Positions 42,026-51,567 of a stretch of 64,000 nt of DNA are shown here, piece after piece (position 1 is the stretch's first letter; every line of letters starts with the position of its first letter). The notes beneath the pieces are model-generated. The model ran no database searches, was not told the DNA's origin, and saw only the letters and a program-made list of their open reading frames with translations. Made by a program: the position numbers and the translations under genes. Where the stretch lies: the NCBI RefSeq assembly GCF_014207255.1, contig NZ_JACHCZ010000001.1:608592-672591 (forward strand), read 5' to 3'. This DNA comes from Pseudomonas sp. JAI120 (GTDB taxonomy: Bacteria > Pseudomonadota > Gammaproteobacteria > Pseudomonadales > Pseudomonadaceae).

Positions 42026-45000
42026 ATGGCAAACCAAAGCGTACGCAGTGTGTGTCCCTATTGTGGTGTGGGCTGCGGCATCATCATGCAGGTCGAGCAC
42101 AACAAGGTGGTCAAGGTCATCGGCGACAAGGCCCACCCCACCAACTTCGGCCGCCTGTGCACCAAAGGCACCACCTGCGGGCAGGCCATCGCCGAGTCCG
42201 GGCGGATGGAGAACGCCTACCTGCGCGAGAAGCGTGACCACGACCCGGTGCGCATCGCCATGGACACCGCCATCAGCGAAACTGCCGGGCGCCTGCGCGG
42301 CATCCTCGACAGCCACGGGCCGGATGCGCTGTCCTTCTATGTGTCCGGGCAAATGTCCCTGGAAGCCCAATACCTGATCAACAAATTGGCCAAAGGCTTT
42401 GTGCGCACCAACAACGTCGAGTCGAACTCGCGGCTGTGCATGGCCAGCGCCGGCAGCGGCTACAAGCTGTCCCTCGGTTCCGACGGGCCGCCGGGCTCCT
42501 ATGAAGACTTCGACCGCGCCGACCTGTTCTTCGTGATCGGCGCCAATATGGCCGACTGTCACCCGATCCTGTTCCTGCGCATGATGGATCGGGTCAAGGC
42601 CGGGGCGAAGCTGATCGTGGTCGACCCACGGCGCAGCGCCACGGCGGACAAGGCCGGCCTGTACCTGCCGATCAAACCCGGCACCGACCTCGCCCTGCTC
42701 AATGGCCTGTTGCACCTGCTGGTCAAGAAAGGCCACACCGACCCGGCCTTTATTGCCGCGTTCACCGAGGGCTGGGAGGCCATGCCCGGCTTCCTCGAGG
42801 ACTACCCGCCGCACACCGTCGCCGACATCACCGGCCTGGCCGAAGCGGATATCCGCCAGGCCGCCGACTGGATCGGCCAAGCCGCCGAGTGGATGAGCTG
42901 CTGGACCATGGGCCTCAACCAAAGCACCCACGGCACCTGGAACACCAACGCCCTGTGCAACCTGCACCTGGCCACCGGCGCCATCTGCCGCCCCGGCAGC
43001 GGGCCGTTTTCCCTCACCGGCCAACCCAATGCCATGGGCGGCCGTGAGATGGGCTACATGGGCCCTGGCCTGCCGGGGCAACGCTCGGTGCTGGTGGAGG
43101 CCGACCGCGCATTTATCGAAGACCTCTGGCAGATCCCCGCAGGCAGCCTGCCGCGCCAGGTTGGCAGCGGCACCGTGGCGCTGTTCGAGCAGATGAGTGC
43201 CGGGCAGATCAAGGCCTGCTGGATCATCTGCACCAACCCGGTGGCCAGCGCGCCCAATCGCCGCAAGGTCATCGAAGGCCTGCAAGCCGCCGAACTGGTG
43301 ATCACCCAGGATGCCTTCCTCGACACCGAGACCAACCGCTACGCCGACATTCTGCTGCCCGGCGCGCTGTGGGCCGAGGCCGAAGGGGTGATGATCAACT
43401 CCGAACGCAACCTGACCCTGATGCAAAAAGCCGTCGAACCACCGGGCGAGACCTTGCCCGACTGGCAAATCATCGCCAGGGTGGCCTGCGAGATGGGCTT
43501 TGCCGAAGCCTTCACCTATGCCAGCGCCGCCGAGGTCTTCGACGAGATCAAGCGCGCCTGGAACCCCAAGACCGGCTATGACATTCGCGGCGCCAGCCAT
43601 GAACGGCTGCGCGAGCAACCGCTGCAATGGCCCTGCTCTTCAGACGCGGGCGCGGACCGCAACCCGATCCGCTACCTGGATACAGGCACGCTCAGATTCG
43701 CCACCGAAAACGGCAAGGGCCAGTTCCTGGCACGCCCGCATAGGCCGCCGGCAGAGATGCCCGACGCAGCCTTCCCTTTCGTGCTCAACACCGGCCGTTT
43801 GCAGCACCAGTGGCACACCCTGACCAAGACCGGCAAGGTCGCCACGCTGAACAAACTCAACCCCGGCCCCTTCGTCGAACTGCACCCCGAAGACGCCGCC
43901 AGCCTGGGCATCAAGGACAAGGACCGCGTGGAGGTGCGCTCCCAACGCGGGCGTGCCGTACTGCCTGCGGTGGTCACCGACCGCGTGCGCCCGGGCAACT
44001 GTTTTGCGCCTTTCCACTGGAATGATGTATTTGGCGAAAACCTGACGATCAACGCGGTGACCAACGACGCGGTCGATCCGATTTCCCTGCAACCCGAGTT
44101 CAAGTTCTGTGCCGTGGCCCTGGCCCGGGTCGAGTTGATCGATCACCAGTTTCTCGATAGACCGGCCACGAATGACCTTTCCCCCTTAGCAGAGGACCTC
44201 GCCATGTCGCGCCTCGACGCCTTCGCCGATATCGCCGGCCTCCGTAACGTGCCAGCGCCGCCACTGAGCGACAGCGAGCGTACTTACCTCGCAGGTTTCC
44301 TCAGCGGTCTGCGCTCCGACGCCGGGCGCCAGGCCGCCGGTGTACCGGTGATGCCAAGCAATGCGCCCCTGGCCAAGGACACCCGACTGTGGCTGGACGG
44401 TTTGCTCGGCGGGCTGTTCAGCCGCGCAGAAGCCAGCGCCGTCGCAGCACCGCCTTCCCCCACCGTCACCCTGTTATGGGCCTCGCAGACCGGTAACGCT
44501 GAAGCCCTGGCCGAGCGATTCGCCAAGCGCCTGCGCGACGCCGGCATCAGCGTGGAACTCAGCGCCATGGCGGACTTCCCGCCCAGCAAACTGCTGAGCA
44601 CGCAAAACCTGGCGCTGATCAGCAGCACTTTCGGCGACGGCGACCCGCCGGACAATGGCGAAGGTTTCTGGCACAGCCTCAGTACCGCCGAGATCCGCCT
44701 GGAGTCGCTGCGCTTTGCGGTACTGGCCCTGGGCGATCCGAATTACGACCAGTTCTGCAAACACGGCAAACGCCTTGACCAGCGCCTGCTGGAGCTGGGC
44801 GCGACCCGCCTGCTGGAGCGCGTGGATTGCGACACCGAATTCGAAGAACGCGCCTATGCCTGGCTGGCACAGCTGCAACAGACCCTCAACCCGGCCAAGC
44901 CCGCGACGCTCGCCCCACCCGCCACCCCGGCGGGCAAAACCAAGCTGCATGGCTCACGGCTGCTGCTCAACCGGCACCTGAACCCGCAGAGCACCCACAA

Positions 45001-46033
45001 GGAAACCCGCCAGTTCGCCCTGGACCTGACCGACTCCGGGCTGAGCTATGAAGCCGGTGATGCCCTGGGAGTGATGCCGCGCAACTGCCCGGAACTGGTC
45101 AGCGAACTGCTCGACCTGACGCGCCTGGATGCCAGTGCCTGCGTGAACATCGACACCTTCGGCGATGTACCGCTGCACCAGGCATTGACCCAGCGTTTCG
45201 AAATCGCTCGCCCCAGCAGCGACACTTTGGCCTTTATCGCCGAGCGCAGTGCCAACCCAGGCCTTAAACGCCTGCTGAGCCCTGAGCACAAGGCCCAACT
45301 GCAGGATTGGCTGTGGGGCCGGCAACTGGTGGATGTGCTGCACGAGTACCCCATCGATTGCTCGGCGGACGAACTGCTCGGCACCCTCAAGCGCCTGCAA
45401 CCACGTTTGTATTCAATCGCCTCCAGCGCCAAAGCCTACCCGCAGGAAGTGCACCTCACCGTGGCTGCCGTGCGCTATGGCAAGCGCAAGGGCGTGTCCT
45501 CGACCTTCCTCGCCGACCGCGCCGCAGACAGTGAGGTGCCGTTGTTCGTGCAGCCATCCAAGCACTTCCGCACACCGGCCGACGGCGCTGTGCCGATGAT
45601 CATGATCGGCCCCGGCACCGGTGTGGCGCCGTTCCGCGCGTTTTTGCAGGAACGTCGGGCTCTGGGGCATCAGGGCCGCAACTGGCTGTTCTTTGGCGAG
45701 CAGCACGCGGCCAGCGACTTCTACTACCAGGATGAACTGCAAGGCATGCAGCGCGACGGCCTGCTCACCCACCTGAGCCTGGCGTTCTCCCGCGACCAGG
45801 CGCAAAAGATCTACGTACAGGACCGCATCCGCGAACAAGGTGCCGAGCTGTGGCGCTGGCTGCAGGACGGCGCGCAGCTGTATATCTGCGGGGATGCCAG
45901 CCACATGGCCAAGGACGTCGACCAGGCGTTGCGCCAGGTCGCGCAAACCCACGGCGGGCTTGGCGTTGAGGGCGCGATGGAGTACTGGCGCCAGTTGAGC
46001 GAACAGAAGCGTTACCTGCGTGATGTCTACTGA
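42026..46033 (+). CDS. nasA: Nitrate reductase fused to a sulfite-reductase-type flavoprotein
   Basis: A 1335-residue cytosolic fusion. Residues 1-about 700 are an assimilatory nitrate reductase: [4Fe-4S] ligands Cys10, Cys13, Cys17 and Cys45 (CPYCGVGC, RLCTKG), then the molybdopterin guanine dinucleotide domains (IKPGTDLALLNGLLHLL, NTGRLQHQWHTLTKTG). From about 727 a CysJ-like flavoprotein follows: FMN domain (LLWASQTGNAEALAERF near 813), FAD domain (RLYSIASSAKAYPQEVHL near 1127), NADPH site (GPGTGVAPFRAFL near 1195) and end YLRDVY. So NADPH electrons can reach nitrate within one chain. Met727 at 44204 has GAGGA seven bases before it. Divergent from nirBD. Confidence 0.95.
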   Translation: MANQSVRSVCPYCGVGCGIIMQVEHNKVVKVIGDKAHPTNFGRLCTKGTTCGQAIAESGRMENAYLREKRDHDPVRIAMDTAISETAGRLRGILDSHGPDALSFYVSGQMSLEAQYLINKLAKGFVRTNNVESNSRLCMASAGSGYKLSLGSDGPPGSYEDFDRADLFFVIGANMADCHPILFLRMMDRVKAGAKLIVVDPRRSATADKAGLYLPIKPGTDLALLNGLLHLLVKKGHTDPAFIAAFTEGWEAMPGFLEDYPPHTVADITGLAEADIRQAADWIGQAAEWMSCWTMGLNQSTHGTWNTNALCNLHLATGAICRPGSGPFSLTGQPNAMGGREMGYMGPGLPGQRSVLVEADRAFIEDLWQIPAGSLPRQVGSGTVALFEQMSAGQIKACWIICTNPVASAPNRRKVIEGLQAAELVITQDAFLDTETNRYADILLPGALWAEAEGVMINSERNLTLMQKAVEPPGETLPDWQIIARVACEMGFAEAFTYASAAEVFDEIKRAWNPKTGYDIRGASHERLREQPLQWPCSSDAGADRNPIRYLDTGTLRFATENGKGQFLARPHRPPAEMPDAAFPFVLNTGRLQHQWHTLTKTGKVATLNKLNPGPFVELHPEDAASLGIKDKDRVEVRSQRGRAVLPAVVTDRVRPGNCFAPFHWNDVFGENLTINAVTNDAVDPISLQPEFKFCAVALARVELIDHQFLDRPATNDLSPLAEDLAMSRLDAFADIAGLRNVPAPPLSDSERTYLAGFLSGLRSDAGRQAAGVPVMPSNAPLAKDTRLWLDGLLGGLFSRAEASAVAAPPSPTVTLLWASQTGNAEALAERFAKRLRDAGISVELSAMADFPPSKLLSTQNLALISSTFGDGDPPDNGEGFWHSLSTAEIRLESLRFAVLALGDPNYDQFCKHGKRLDQRLLELGATRLLERVDCDTEFEERAYAWLAQLQQTLNPAKPATLAPPATPAGKTKLHGSRLLLNRHLNPQSTHKETRQFALDLTDSGLSYEAGDALGVMPRNCPELVSELLDLTRLDASACVNIDTFGDVPLHQALTQRFEIARPSSDTLAFIAERSANPGLKRLLSPEHKAQLQDWLWGRQLVDVLHEYPIDCSADELLGTLKRLQPRLYSIASSAKAYPQEVHLTVAAVRYGKRKGVSSTFLADRAADSEVPLFVQPSKHFRTPADGAVPMIMIGPGTGVAPFRAFLQERRALGHQGRNWLFFGEQHAASDFYYQDELQGMQRDGLLTHLSLAFSRDQAQKIYVQDRIREQGAELWRWLQDGAQLYICGDASHMAKDVDQALRQVAQTHGGLGVEGAMEYWRQLSEQKRYLRDVY

Positions 46034-46182
46034 TTGGATACAGAACAATAAGCACTTTGTATTGTGTACAAAAAACCCTAAAGATTTACCAGCATGGGGC
46101 CGAAACAGCGGTGATAGCAAATCGCCGCGCTGTTTTTCCTGAGCCGACGATTTGACCACCCTCTGCGCTGATGGTCGTCTCG

Positions 46183-48123
46183 ATGAAAATAAAAAATAAG
46201 CTGGTGCTGGCATTTGTCTCTGTAGCGTTTATTCCGGTAAGCCTGGTGGCCGTGATCTCCGTGATGAACACACGGACCCAGGCGGTGGATCAGTTTATCG
46301 ACGGCAGCACCCGGGAAATCCGCCAGATCGATGGCAATATTCGCCAGTTCTTCGACGGCACGCTGCAGAACGTCGATCAAATGGCGACCGATCCTGTATA
46401 CACCTCCGTGGACACGCTGAAGAACTACCAGCCCGCCGACGCGCCCAGCCAGCCGATGCCGGCGGCGGCGCAAGACGTGATCAACCGCTTTGCGCGCTTT
46501 GGCGCCACGCACCCGGCCGCCGCCATCCTGTCCATCGGCCTGGAAGACGGTACCTACGTCAAATGGCCGGATGATCCGCAACTGGCCAAGTACGACCCAC
46601 GCACACGCCCCTGGTACAAGGCCGCGATGGCCAGCCCCGGCAAGACCGTGCGCACGCCGGCTTACTACTACGACAAAGACGATGTGGCGCTGGTGGGCAC
46701 TGCCCGGGCGTTGCTGGATAGCGCCGGCAAAGCCAAGGGCGTGTTCGTGGTCAGCGTGTCGCTGAAGAACCTCACCGAACTGGTCAAGAGCATCAAGCTC
46801 GGCGAAAGCGGCTACGTGATGCTGATCGAAGACGGCGTGGTGCTGGTCGACCCGCGCGACGCCGCCCACAGCTTCAAGCCGCTCAAGGACCTGGGTGCCG
46901 CCTATGCACACTTGGCCGAGACCTCCCAAGGTTCTACCGAAGTGGAAATCAACGGCGTGCGCTACATGGCCAACGTGTGGACCTCCCCCGGCCTGGGCTG
47001 GCGCTATATCGGCCTGATCGAACACCGCGAAGTCATGGCCGAAGCCACGCGCATGACCTACCTCACCGCCATCATCGTCGGCGTGCTGGTGCTGATCTTC
47101 GGCGTGCTCGCCGCGGCGTTTTCCAAAGTGATCGTCAAGCCTATCGGCCAGGTCAGCAGCGGTTTGCAGTCGATTGCCGAGGGTGAAGGCGACCTGCGCC
47201 ACGCACTGCAGGTGCAGGGCAAGGATGAAACCGCCGAACTCGCCGGCTGGTTCAACAAGTTCCTCGCCGCCATCCGCCAATTGATCCAGCACATCGGCGC
47301 GGCCTCGGCCAATTTGCACAACGCCTCCAAGGTCAACAGCGAAGTGGCGCACAACATGAACGAAGCCGCCGGGCGCCAGCGCGAGGCGGTGGAACTGGTG
47401 TCCACCGCATTCAACGAAATGGTCGCCACCGCCAACGAAGTCGCGCGCTCCTGCAGCAGTGCGGCAGAGTCGGCGGAGAACGGCCATCGCCGCGTGGCCG
47501 AGGGCAAACAACAGATCGAAGTCACCACCGATAACGTCAACCGCCTGGGCCGCCGCTTGACCGAGTCGTCCGACGCCATGGTTGAGCTGGAGGCCGGCAG
47601 CCGCAGCATCAACCAGATCATCGGCACCATCCGTGCGATTGCCGAACAGACCAACCTGCTGGCACTCAACGCCGCCATCGAGGCCGCCCGTGCCGGCGAC
47701 CAGGGCCGTGGTTTTGCCGTGGTCGCCGACGAGGTGCGCGCGTTGGCCAAACGCACCTCCGACTCCACCGGCGAGATCGAGCACCTGCTCGGCACCCTGG
47801 AAAACAAGACCCAGGAAGTCACGCAAAAAATGGGCAGTTGCCTGGACCTGTCACGGGCCAGTGTGTCGTCCATCGAAAGCGCGCGCGACAGCTTTGAAGG
47901 CATCCAGCTGTCGGTCAACGAGATCCGCGACCAGAACCTGCAAATCTCCGCCGCCGCCGAGGAACAACACAGCGTGGCCGAAGAGATCAACCGGCATATC
48001 CAGCAGATCTACGACGAAGCGCGGCTGGTGGAAAGCCTGGCCAACTCGGCGCAGGACGATTCGGGGCGCCTGTCGAATCTGTCGGACGAGTTGAATGGCC
48101 TGGTGGGGCGCTTCAAGTCCTGA
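46183..48123 (+). CDS. Methyl-accepting chemotaxis protein with dCache sensor
   Basis: A 646-residue receptor: first membrane helix ([20 protein letters not shown]), periplasmic dCache domain (about 30-285), second helix ([20 protein letters not shown]), HAMP and signalling domain with [20 protein letters not shown]. Tyr137, Arg142, Trp144-Tyr145 and Tyr162/Asp164 ([18 protein letters not shown]) fit the amino-acid-binding dCache pattern, but the distal Asp seems to be Ser191 (FVVSVSL), so the ligand may differ. ATG 46183 is preferred to 46171; neither has a strong ribosome binding site. Confidence 0.93.
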   Translation: MKIKNKLVLAFVSVAFIPVSLVAVISVMNTRTQAVDQFIDGSTREIRQIDGNIRQFFDGTLQNVDQMATDPVYTSVDTLKNYQPADAPSQPMPAAAQDVINRFARFGATHPAAAILSIGLEDGTYVKWPDDPQLAKYDPRTRPWYKAAMASPGKTVRTPAYYYDKDDVALVGTARALLDSAGKAKGVFVVSVSLKNLTELVKSIKLGESGYVMLIEDGVVLVDPRDAAHSFKPLKDLGAAYAHLAETSQGSTEVEINGVRYMANVWTSPGLGWRYIGLIEHREVMAEATRMTYLTAIIVGVLVLIFGVLAAAFSKVIVKPIGQVSSGLQSIAEGEGDLRHALQVQGKDETAELAGWFNKFLAAIRQLIQHIGAASANLHNASKVNSEVAHNMNEAAGRQREAVELVSTAFNEMVATANEVARSCSSAAESAENGHRRVAEGKQQIEVTTDNVNRLGRRLTESSDAMVELEAGSRSINQIIGTIRAIAEQTNLLALNAAIEAARAGDQGRGFAVVADEVRALAKRTSDSTGEIEHLLGTLENKTQEVTQKMGSCLDLSRASVSSIESARDSFEGIQLSVNEIRDQNLQISAAAEEQHSVAEEINRHIQQIYDEARLVESLANSAQDDSGRLSNLSDELNGLVGRFKS

Positions 48124-48129
48124 TGAATC

Positions 48130-48150
48130 TCGCCGCACGGGGGGCGGCGA
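48130..48150. terminator. Hairpin after the chemoreceptor gene
   Basis: TCGCCGC and GCGGCGA form a perfect 7-bp stem with a G-rich 7-base loop just after the stop at 48123. No T-run follows, so termination is only possible. Confidence 0.4.
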
Positions 48151-48195
48151 CGGTGAGGATAAAGTCTTCAGCGTCGATGCCCGTAGAGGACGTAT

Positions 48196-48675
48196 TCATG
48201 CGCGATGCACCTCGATCACCAGCCCTTCCGCCTCACTCGGCACGCAGAAATGCCTTGTGATTAGATCAAACTCGGCGTCCGTCGCCGCAAAATCGTGGTC
48301 GCCCCGGGCATTGCGCGCACGCAGCCTTGCGCGGCAGGTGGCGTCGTCCAGTTCGAGGTAATGCAGGCGGTGCGGCACCTCGGCGGCTTGCGCCAGCCCC
48401 AGCAGCCATTCGCGATTGGCCAGGGTGTTGGCCGGAAAATCCAGCACCACGTTGACGCCGGACTCAAGCAGGCTGACCACCAGCGGCCCCACCACCCCGC
48501 GAATCCGCTGGGCACAGCGCAGGTAGTCGGCGATCGAGAGGATTTCACCGGGGTACAGCCGGGAGAGCCAGGTGTCTTCGCTGAGCAGGATGGCCGCGTG
48601 TTCGGCCACCAGGGTCTTGGCCAGCGTTGACTTGCCCGAGGCGATCTTGCCGCACAGCAGGTGCAGGGTTGGCAT
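48196..48675 (-). CDS. P-loop ATPase / kinase-like protein
   Basis: A 159-residue single-domain protein with Walker A near the start (LLCGKIASGKSTLAK, Lys15-Ser16), then LSEDTWLSRLYPGE and VNVVLDFPANTLANREWLL, and an Arg-rich LID (CRARLRARNARGDHDF). The layout is that of zeta-toxin-like or gluconate-kinase-like small-molecule kinases. No antitoxin gene lies beside it, so a metabolic or RNA/nucleotide kinase role is likelier. Substrate unknown. Confidence 0.88.
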   Translation of the reverse strand: MPTLHLLCGKIASGKSTLAKTLVAEHAAILLSEDTWLSRLYPGEILSIADYLRCAQRIRGVVGPLVVSLLESGVNVVLDFPANTLANREWLLGLAQAAEVPHRLHYLELDDATCRARLRARNARGDHDFAATDAEFDLITRHFCVPSEAEGLVIEVHRA

Positions 48676-48832
48676 GGGGACAGCTCCTTATGTCAGGCCT
48701 TGAGCATGCCAGCTTTCCGGCTGACGCTTAATATTTCGACACGAATTATGCTGAACTATCTGACATGTAAGGCGTTCATTTCCTATGCGCAGCCCCGACC
48801 AGGGGCGTTGTACAACAAGGAGCCGCCTTACC

Positions 48833-49246
48833 ATGACAACCCTTCCCGCCTACCGATACACGCCGGGGCCGCTGCATGCGACCTTGCTGGCCGGCACCGT
48901 GCCGCTGTTTCTTGGTGCCTTGCTCAGCGACATTGCCTACGCCCAGACCTACCAGATTCAATGGGCCAACTTCGCGTCCTGGCTGATCGCCGGGGCGTTG
49001 GTATTCAGTGGGTTTGCGCTGTTGTTCGCGCTGGTCAACCTGGTGCGTGCCGAACACAAGGCGGGACAACCGCTTGCGTATTTCCTGCTGTTACTGGCGA
49101 CCTGGGTGCTCGGGCTCATCAACGCCTTCCAGCATGCCAAGGACGCCTACGCCATGATGCCCGCCGGCCTGGTGCTGTCGGTGGTCGTGACGGTGCTGAC
49201 GCTTGCAGCGACCTGGACCGGCCTGCGCTCGGGAGGTGCCCAATGA
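48833..49246 (+). CDS. DUF2231-type membrane protein
   Basis: A 137-residue protein with four helices: LHATLLAGTVPLFLGALLSD, FASWLIAGALVFSGFALLFA, FLLLLATWVLGLINAFQHAK and AGLVLSVVVTVLTLAATWTG. AAGGAG stands ten bases before ATG 48833. DUF2231 proteins often accompany periplasmic dehydrogenases; here the stop overlaps the start of a PQQ-type dehydrogenase gene by four bases, so the pair probably works together, for example passing electrons to the membrane (inference). Confidence 0.82.
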   Translation: MTTLPAYRYTPGPLHATLLAGTVPLFLGALLSDIAYAQTYQIQWANFASWLIAGALVFSGFALLFALVNLVRAEHKAGQPLAYFLLLLATWVLGLINAFQHAKDAYAMMPAGLVLSVVVTVLTLAATWTGLRSGGAQ

Positions 49247-50535
49247 AAACGTCCCACACACTGAGCGTATTGAGCGCCGCGCTGTTGCTGAGCGCCTGCG
49301 GCGGCGAAGGTGACAAGACCCAGGCCCGTGGCCCCGACCCCAAGTTGCCGGAGCAGCAAAGCAGCCTGTTGCCGAGCATGAAGATCGCCGAGCCCACCCC
49401 GTGGGGCGATCAGAAACCCAAGGTGCCCGAAGGCTACAGCGTCACGGCCATCGCCACCGACCTCGCCATCCCGCGCCAGACCCTGGTGCTGCCCAACGGC
49501 GACATCCTCATCGCCGAAGGCCGTGGCGGCAGCGCAGCCAAGCTCAAGCCCAAGGATGTGATCGCCAGCCTGATCAAGGCCGAAGGCAACACCAAGGTCA
49601 AGGGCGGCAACCGCCTGACACTGCTGCGCGATGCCGACGGTGACGGCACCTACGAGTTGAAGACGGTGTTCGCCGATAACCTCAACGCGCCTTACGGCCT
49701 GGCGTTTGCCGACGGCAAGCTCTACGTGGCCAACCAGGATGCGCTGGTGCGTTTCGACTACACCGATGGCCAGACCAAGGCCAGCGGCGCGCCGGTCAAA
49801 GTCACCGACCTGCCCGCGCAGATTAACCATCACTGGACCAAATCCCTGGCCGTGAGCGCCGATGGGCGCCAGCTCTACGTCGGTATCGGCTCCAACAGCA
49901 ACGTCACCGAACGTGGCATGGAAGTGGAAATCGACCGCGCCATGGTCTGGCAGATCGATGCCGCGACCGGCGCGCACAAACCTTACGCCACCGGCCTGCG
50001 CAACCCCACGGCGCTGACCATTCAACCCGACTCCGGGCAACTGTGGACGGTGGTCAACGAACGCGACGAACTGGGTCCCGACCTGGTGCCCGACTACCTG
50101 ACCTCGGTGAAAGAAGGCGCGTTCTACGGCTGGCCCTACAGCTATTGGGGCCAGAACGTCGACCCGCGCGCGCAACCGCAGAACCCGGCCAAAGTCGCCG
50201 CCGCGATCAAGCCGGATTACAGCCTCGGTTCCCACGTGGCGGCACTCGGCGTGGATTTCTCCATCCCGGCCATGGGCGAGCAATTTGCCGACGGCGTATT
50301 CGTCGGCGAGCACGGCAGCTGGAACCGCGACAATCCTGTGGGCTACAAGGTGATCTTCGTGCCGTTCAGCAATGGCAAGCCATCCGGTGAGCCGATAGAT
50401 TTCGCCAGCGGTTTTCGCGGTGACGACGGCAAGACCCGTGGGCGGCCGGTGGGGGTGACGGTCGACCCGAAAGGCGCGCTGATCATCGCCGATGACCTGG
50501 CCAATACCGTGTGGCGGGTGACGCGTAATCCATAG
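49243..50535 (+). CDS. Lipoprotein sorbosone dehydrogenase-like, PQQ-type beta-propeller
   Basis: A 430-residue lipoprotein: signal MKTSHTLSVLSAALLLSAC with lipobox LSAC, then a six-bladed propeller of the glucose/sorbosone dehydrogenase family (QTLVLPNGDILIAEGRGG, NAPYGLAFADGKLYVANQDA, YATGLRNPTALTIQPDSGQL, VNERDELGPDLVPDYLT, FVGEHGSWNRDNPVGYK). GGGAGGTG lies just before ATG 49243. It would oxidise a sugar or aldose-type substrate in the periplasm with PQQ, if the cofactor site is intact. Translation is coupled to the DUF2231 gene. Confidence 0.9.
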   Translation: MKTSHTLSVLSAALLLSACGGEGDKTQARGPDPKLPEQQSSLLPSMKIAEPTPWGDQKPKVPEGYSVTAIATDLAIPRQTLVLPNGDILIAEGRGGSAAKLKPKDVIASLIKAEGNTKVKGGNRLTLLRDADGDGTYELKTVFADNLNAPYGLAFADGKLYVANQDALVRFDYTDGQTKASGAPVKVTDLPAQINHHWTKSLAVSADGRQLYVGIGSNSNVTERGMEVEIDRAMVWQIDAATGAHKPYATGLRNPTALTIQPDSGQLWTVVNERDELGPDLVPDYLTSVKEGAFYGWPYSYWGQNVDPRAQPQNPAKVAAAIKPDYSLGSHVAALGVDFSIPAMGEQFADGVFVGEHGSWNRDNPVGYKVIFVPFSNGKPSGEPIDFASGFRGDDGKTRGRPVGVTVDPKGALIIADDLANTVWRVTRNP

Positions 50536-50542
50536 CGGCACA

Positions 50543-50568
50543 TGACAGGGGCGATGGCGCCCCTGTCA
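50543..50568. terminator. Bidirectional terminator hairpin
   Basis: TGACAGGGGCG-ATGG-CGCCCCTGTCA is a perfect 11-bp stem with a 4-base loop, 8 bases after the dehydrogenase stop and including the LysR stop codon. It probably ends both convergent transcripts, though T-runs are short. Confidence 0.7.
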
Positions 50569-51474
50569 GCCTTCACCCTGCAATTGCACCTCCAGCCAGT
50601 CGAGCAATGCCGTGATCTCGGCTCGACTGCCTCCTCCCTGCTGCCTATACACCGAAATGGCCTCCGGCAAATGCACGCTCTCGGTACAGGGCCTGACCAG
50701 CGCCCCCGTTTCAATCAACTTGGTCGCGGTACGACGCCAGCCCATGGCGACACCGTGCCCCTCCACCGCAGCCTGCAACATCAGCGGGTAACTGTCGAAG
50801 GTGACTCCACGCGTATCCCCGGCCACGGCCTGGCCGAATACCTGCAACCAGCGGTCCCACTCCATCAAGTGCGGAGGATGGGAGCTGTGGTGCAACAAGG
50901 TGCACGCCTGCAACCCCGCGAGCGACAGCGGTGGTTTCGTGCCCAGATAGCCGGGGCTGCACACCGGGAACACTTCGTCAGCCGCGGTGAACATCAGCGG
51001 ATGGGCGCCACTGGCGCGCCCGGTACTTTGCAAGGCCACGTCGAAATGGTGGGTGAACTCGGTCAGGGGACGGGTGGAGGTCACCACCTGGATTTCGATA
51101 TGCGGGTATTGCTGGTGGAACGTCGACAGGCGCGGCATCAGCCAATAAAACGCTTCGCACAACTGGCACAGCAGCACCACGCGATGACTGTGCGGTGACA
51201 CCCGCAGGCTGGCGGCACTTTCACTGATGCTGCGCAGCGCCTCGCCGACCACCCTGCCCAGTTCCCGCCCCTCTTGGGTCAGGAACACCGCTCGGTTGCG
51301 CCGACTGAAAAGCTTCACGCCCAGGTTGTCTTCCAGCCCGCGAATCTGGCGGCTGATGGCGGCCTGGGTGATGTGCAGCTCATCGGCAGCCTTGGAGAAA
51401 CTGCCCAGGCGTGCCGCCGCTTCAAACGGCAACAGACTGGCCAGGGGCGGTAGGGTCTTGCCGAGCGTATTCAT
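50566..51474 (-). CDS. LysR-family regulator, GcvA-like
   Basis: A 302-residue regulator with winged helix at the N-terminus (LPPLASLLPFEAAARLGSFS, AADELHITQAAISRQIRGLE) and effector domain (VVLLCQLCEAFYWLMPRLST). The start LPPLxxLxxFExAARxxSF is the GcvA branch mark. It is divergent from the EamA transporter at 51568 and may control it. Confidence 0.9.
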   Translation of the reverse strand: MNTLGKTLPPLASLLPFEAAARLGSFSKAADELHITQAAISRQIRGLEDNLGVKLFSRRNRAVFLTQEGRELGRVVGEALRSISESAASLRVSPHSHRVVLLCQLCEAFYWLMPRLSTFHQQYPHIEIQVVTSTRPLTEFTHHFDVALQSTGRASGAHPLMFTAADEVFPVCSPGYLGTKPPLSLAGLQACTLLHHSSHPPHLMEWDRWLQVFGQAVAGDTRGVTFDSYPLMLQAAVEGHGVAMGWRRTATKLIETGALVRPCTESVHLPEAISVYRQQGGGSRAEITALLDWLEVQLQGEG

Positions 51475-51567
51475 AATCTGAGGTTATACATTCAGGGCCG
51501 AGAACTCGTTTGTAGCACACCCACCCGACTGGGCACCATGGATCCATTACCTGAATGGATGCCCCAC

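Noticed and set aside
42020..43627. A 535-residue frame antisense to nasA
   Set aside because: Gly/His-rich shadow; the sense strand carries the iron-sulfur and molybdopterin motifs.
48196..48675. Zeta-type toxin of a toxin-antitoxin pair
   Set aside because: No small antitoxin gene lies on either side; the P-loop fold alone is shared with metabolic kinases.
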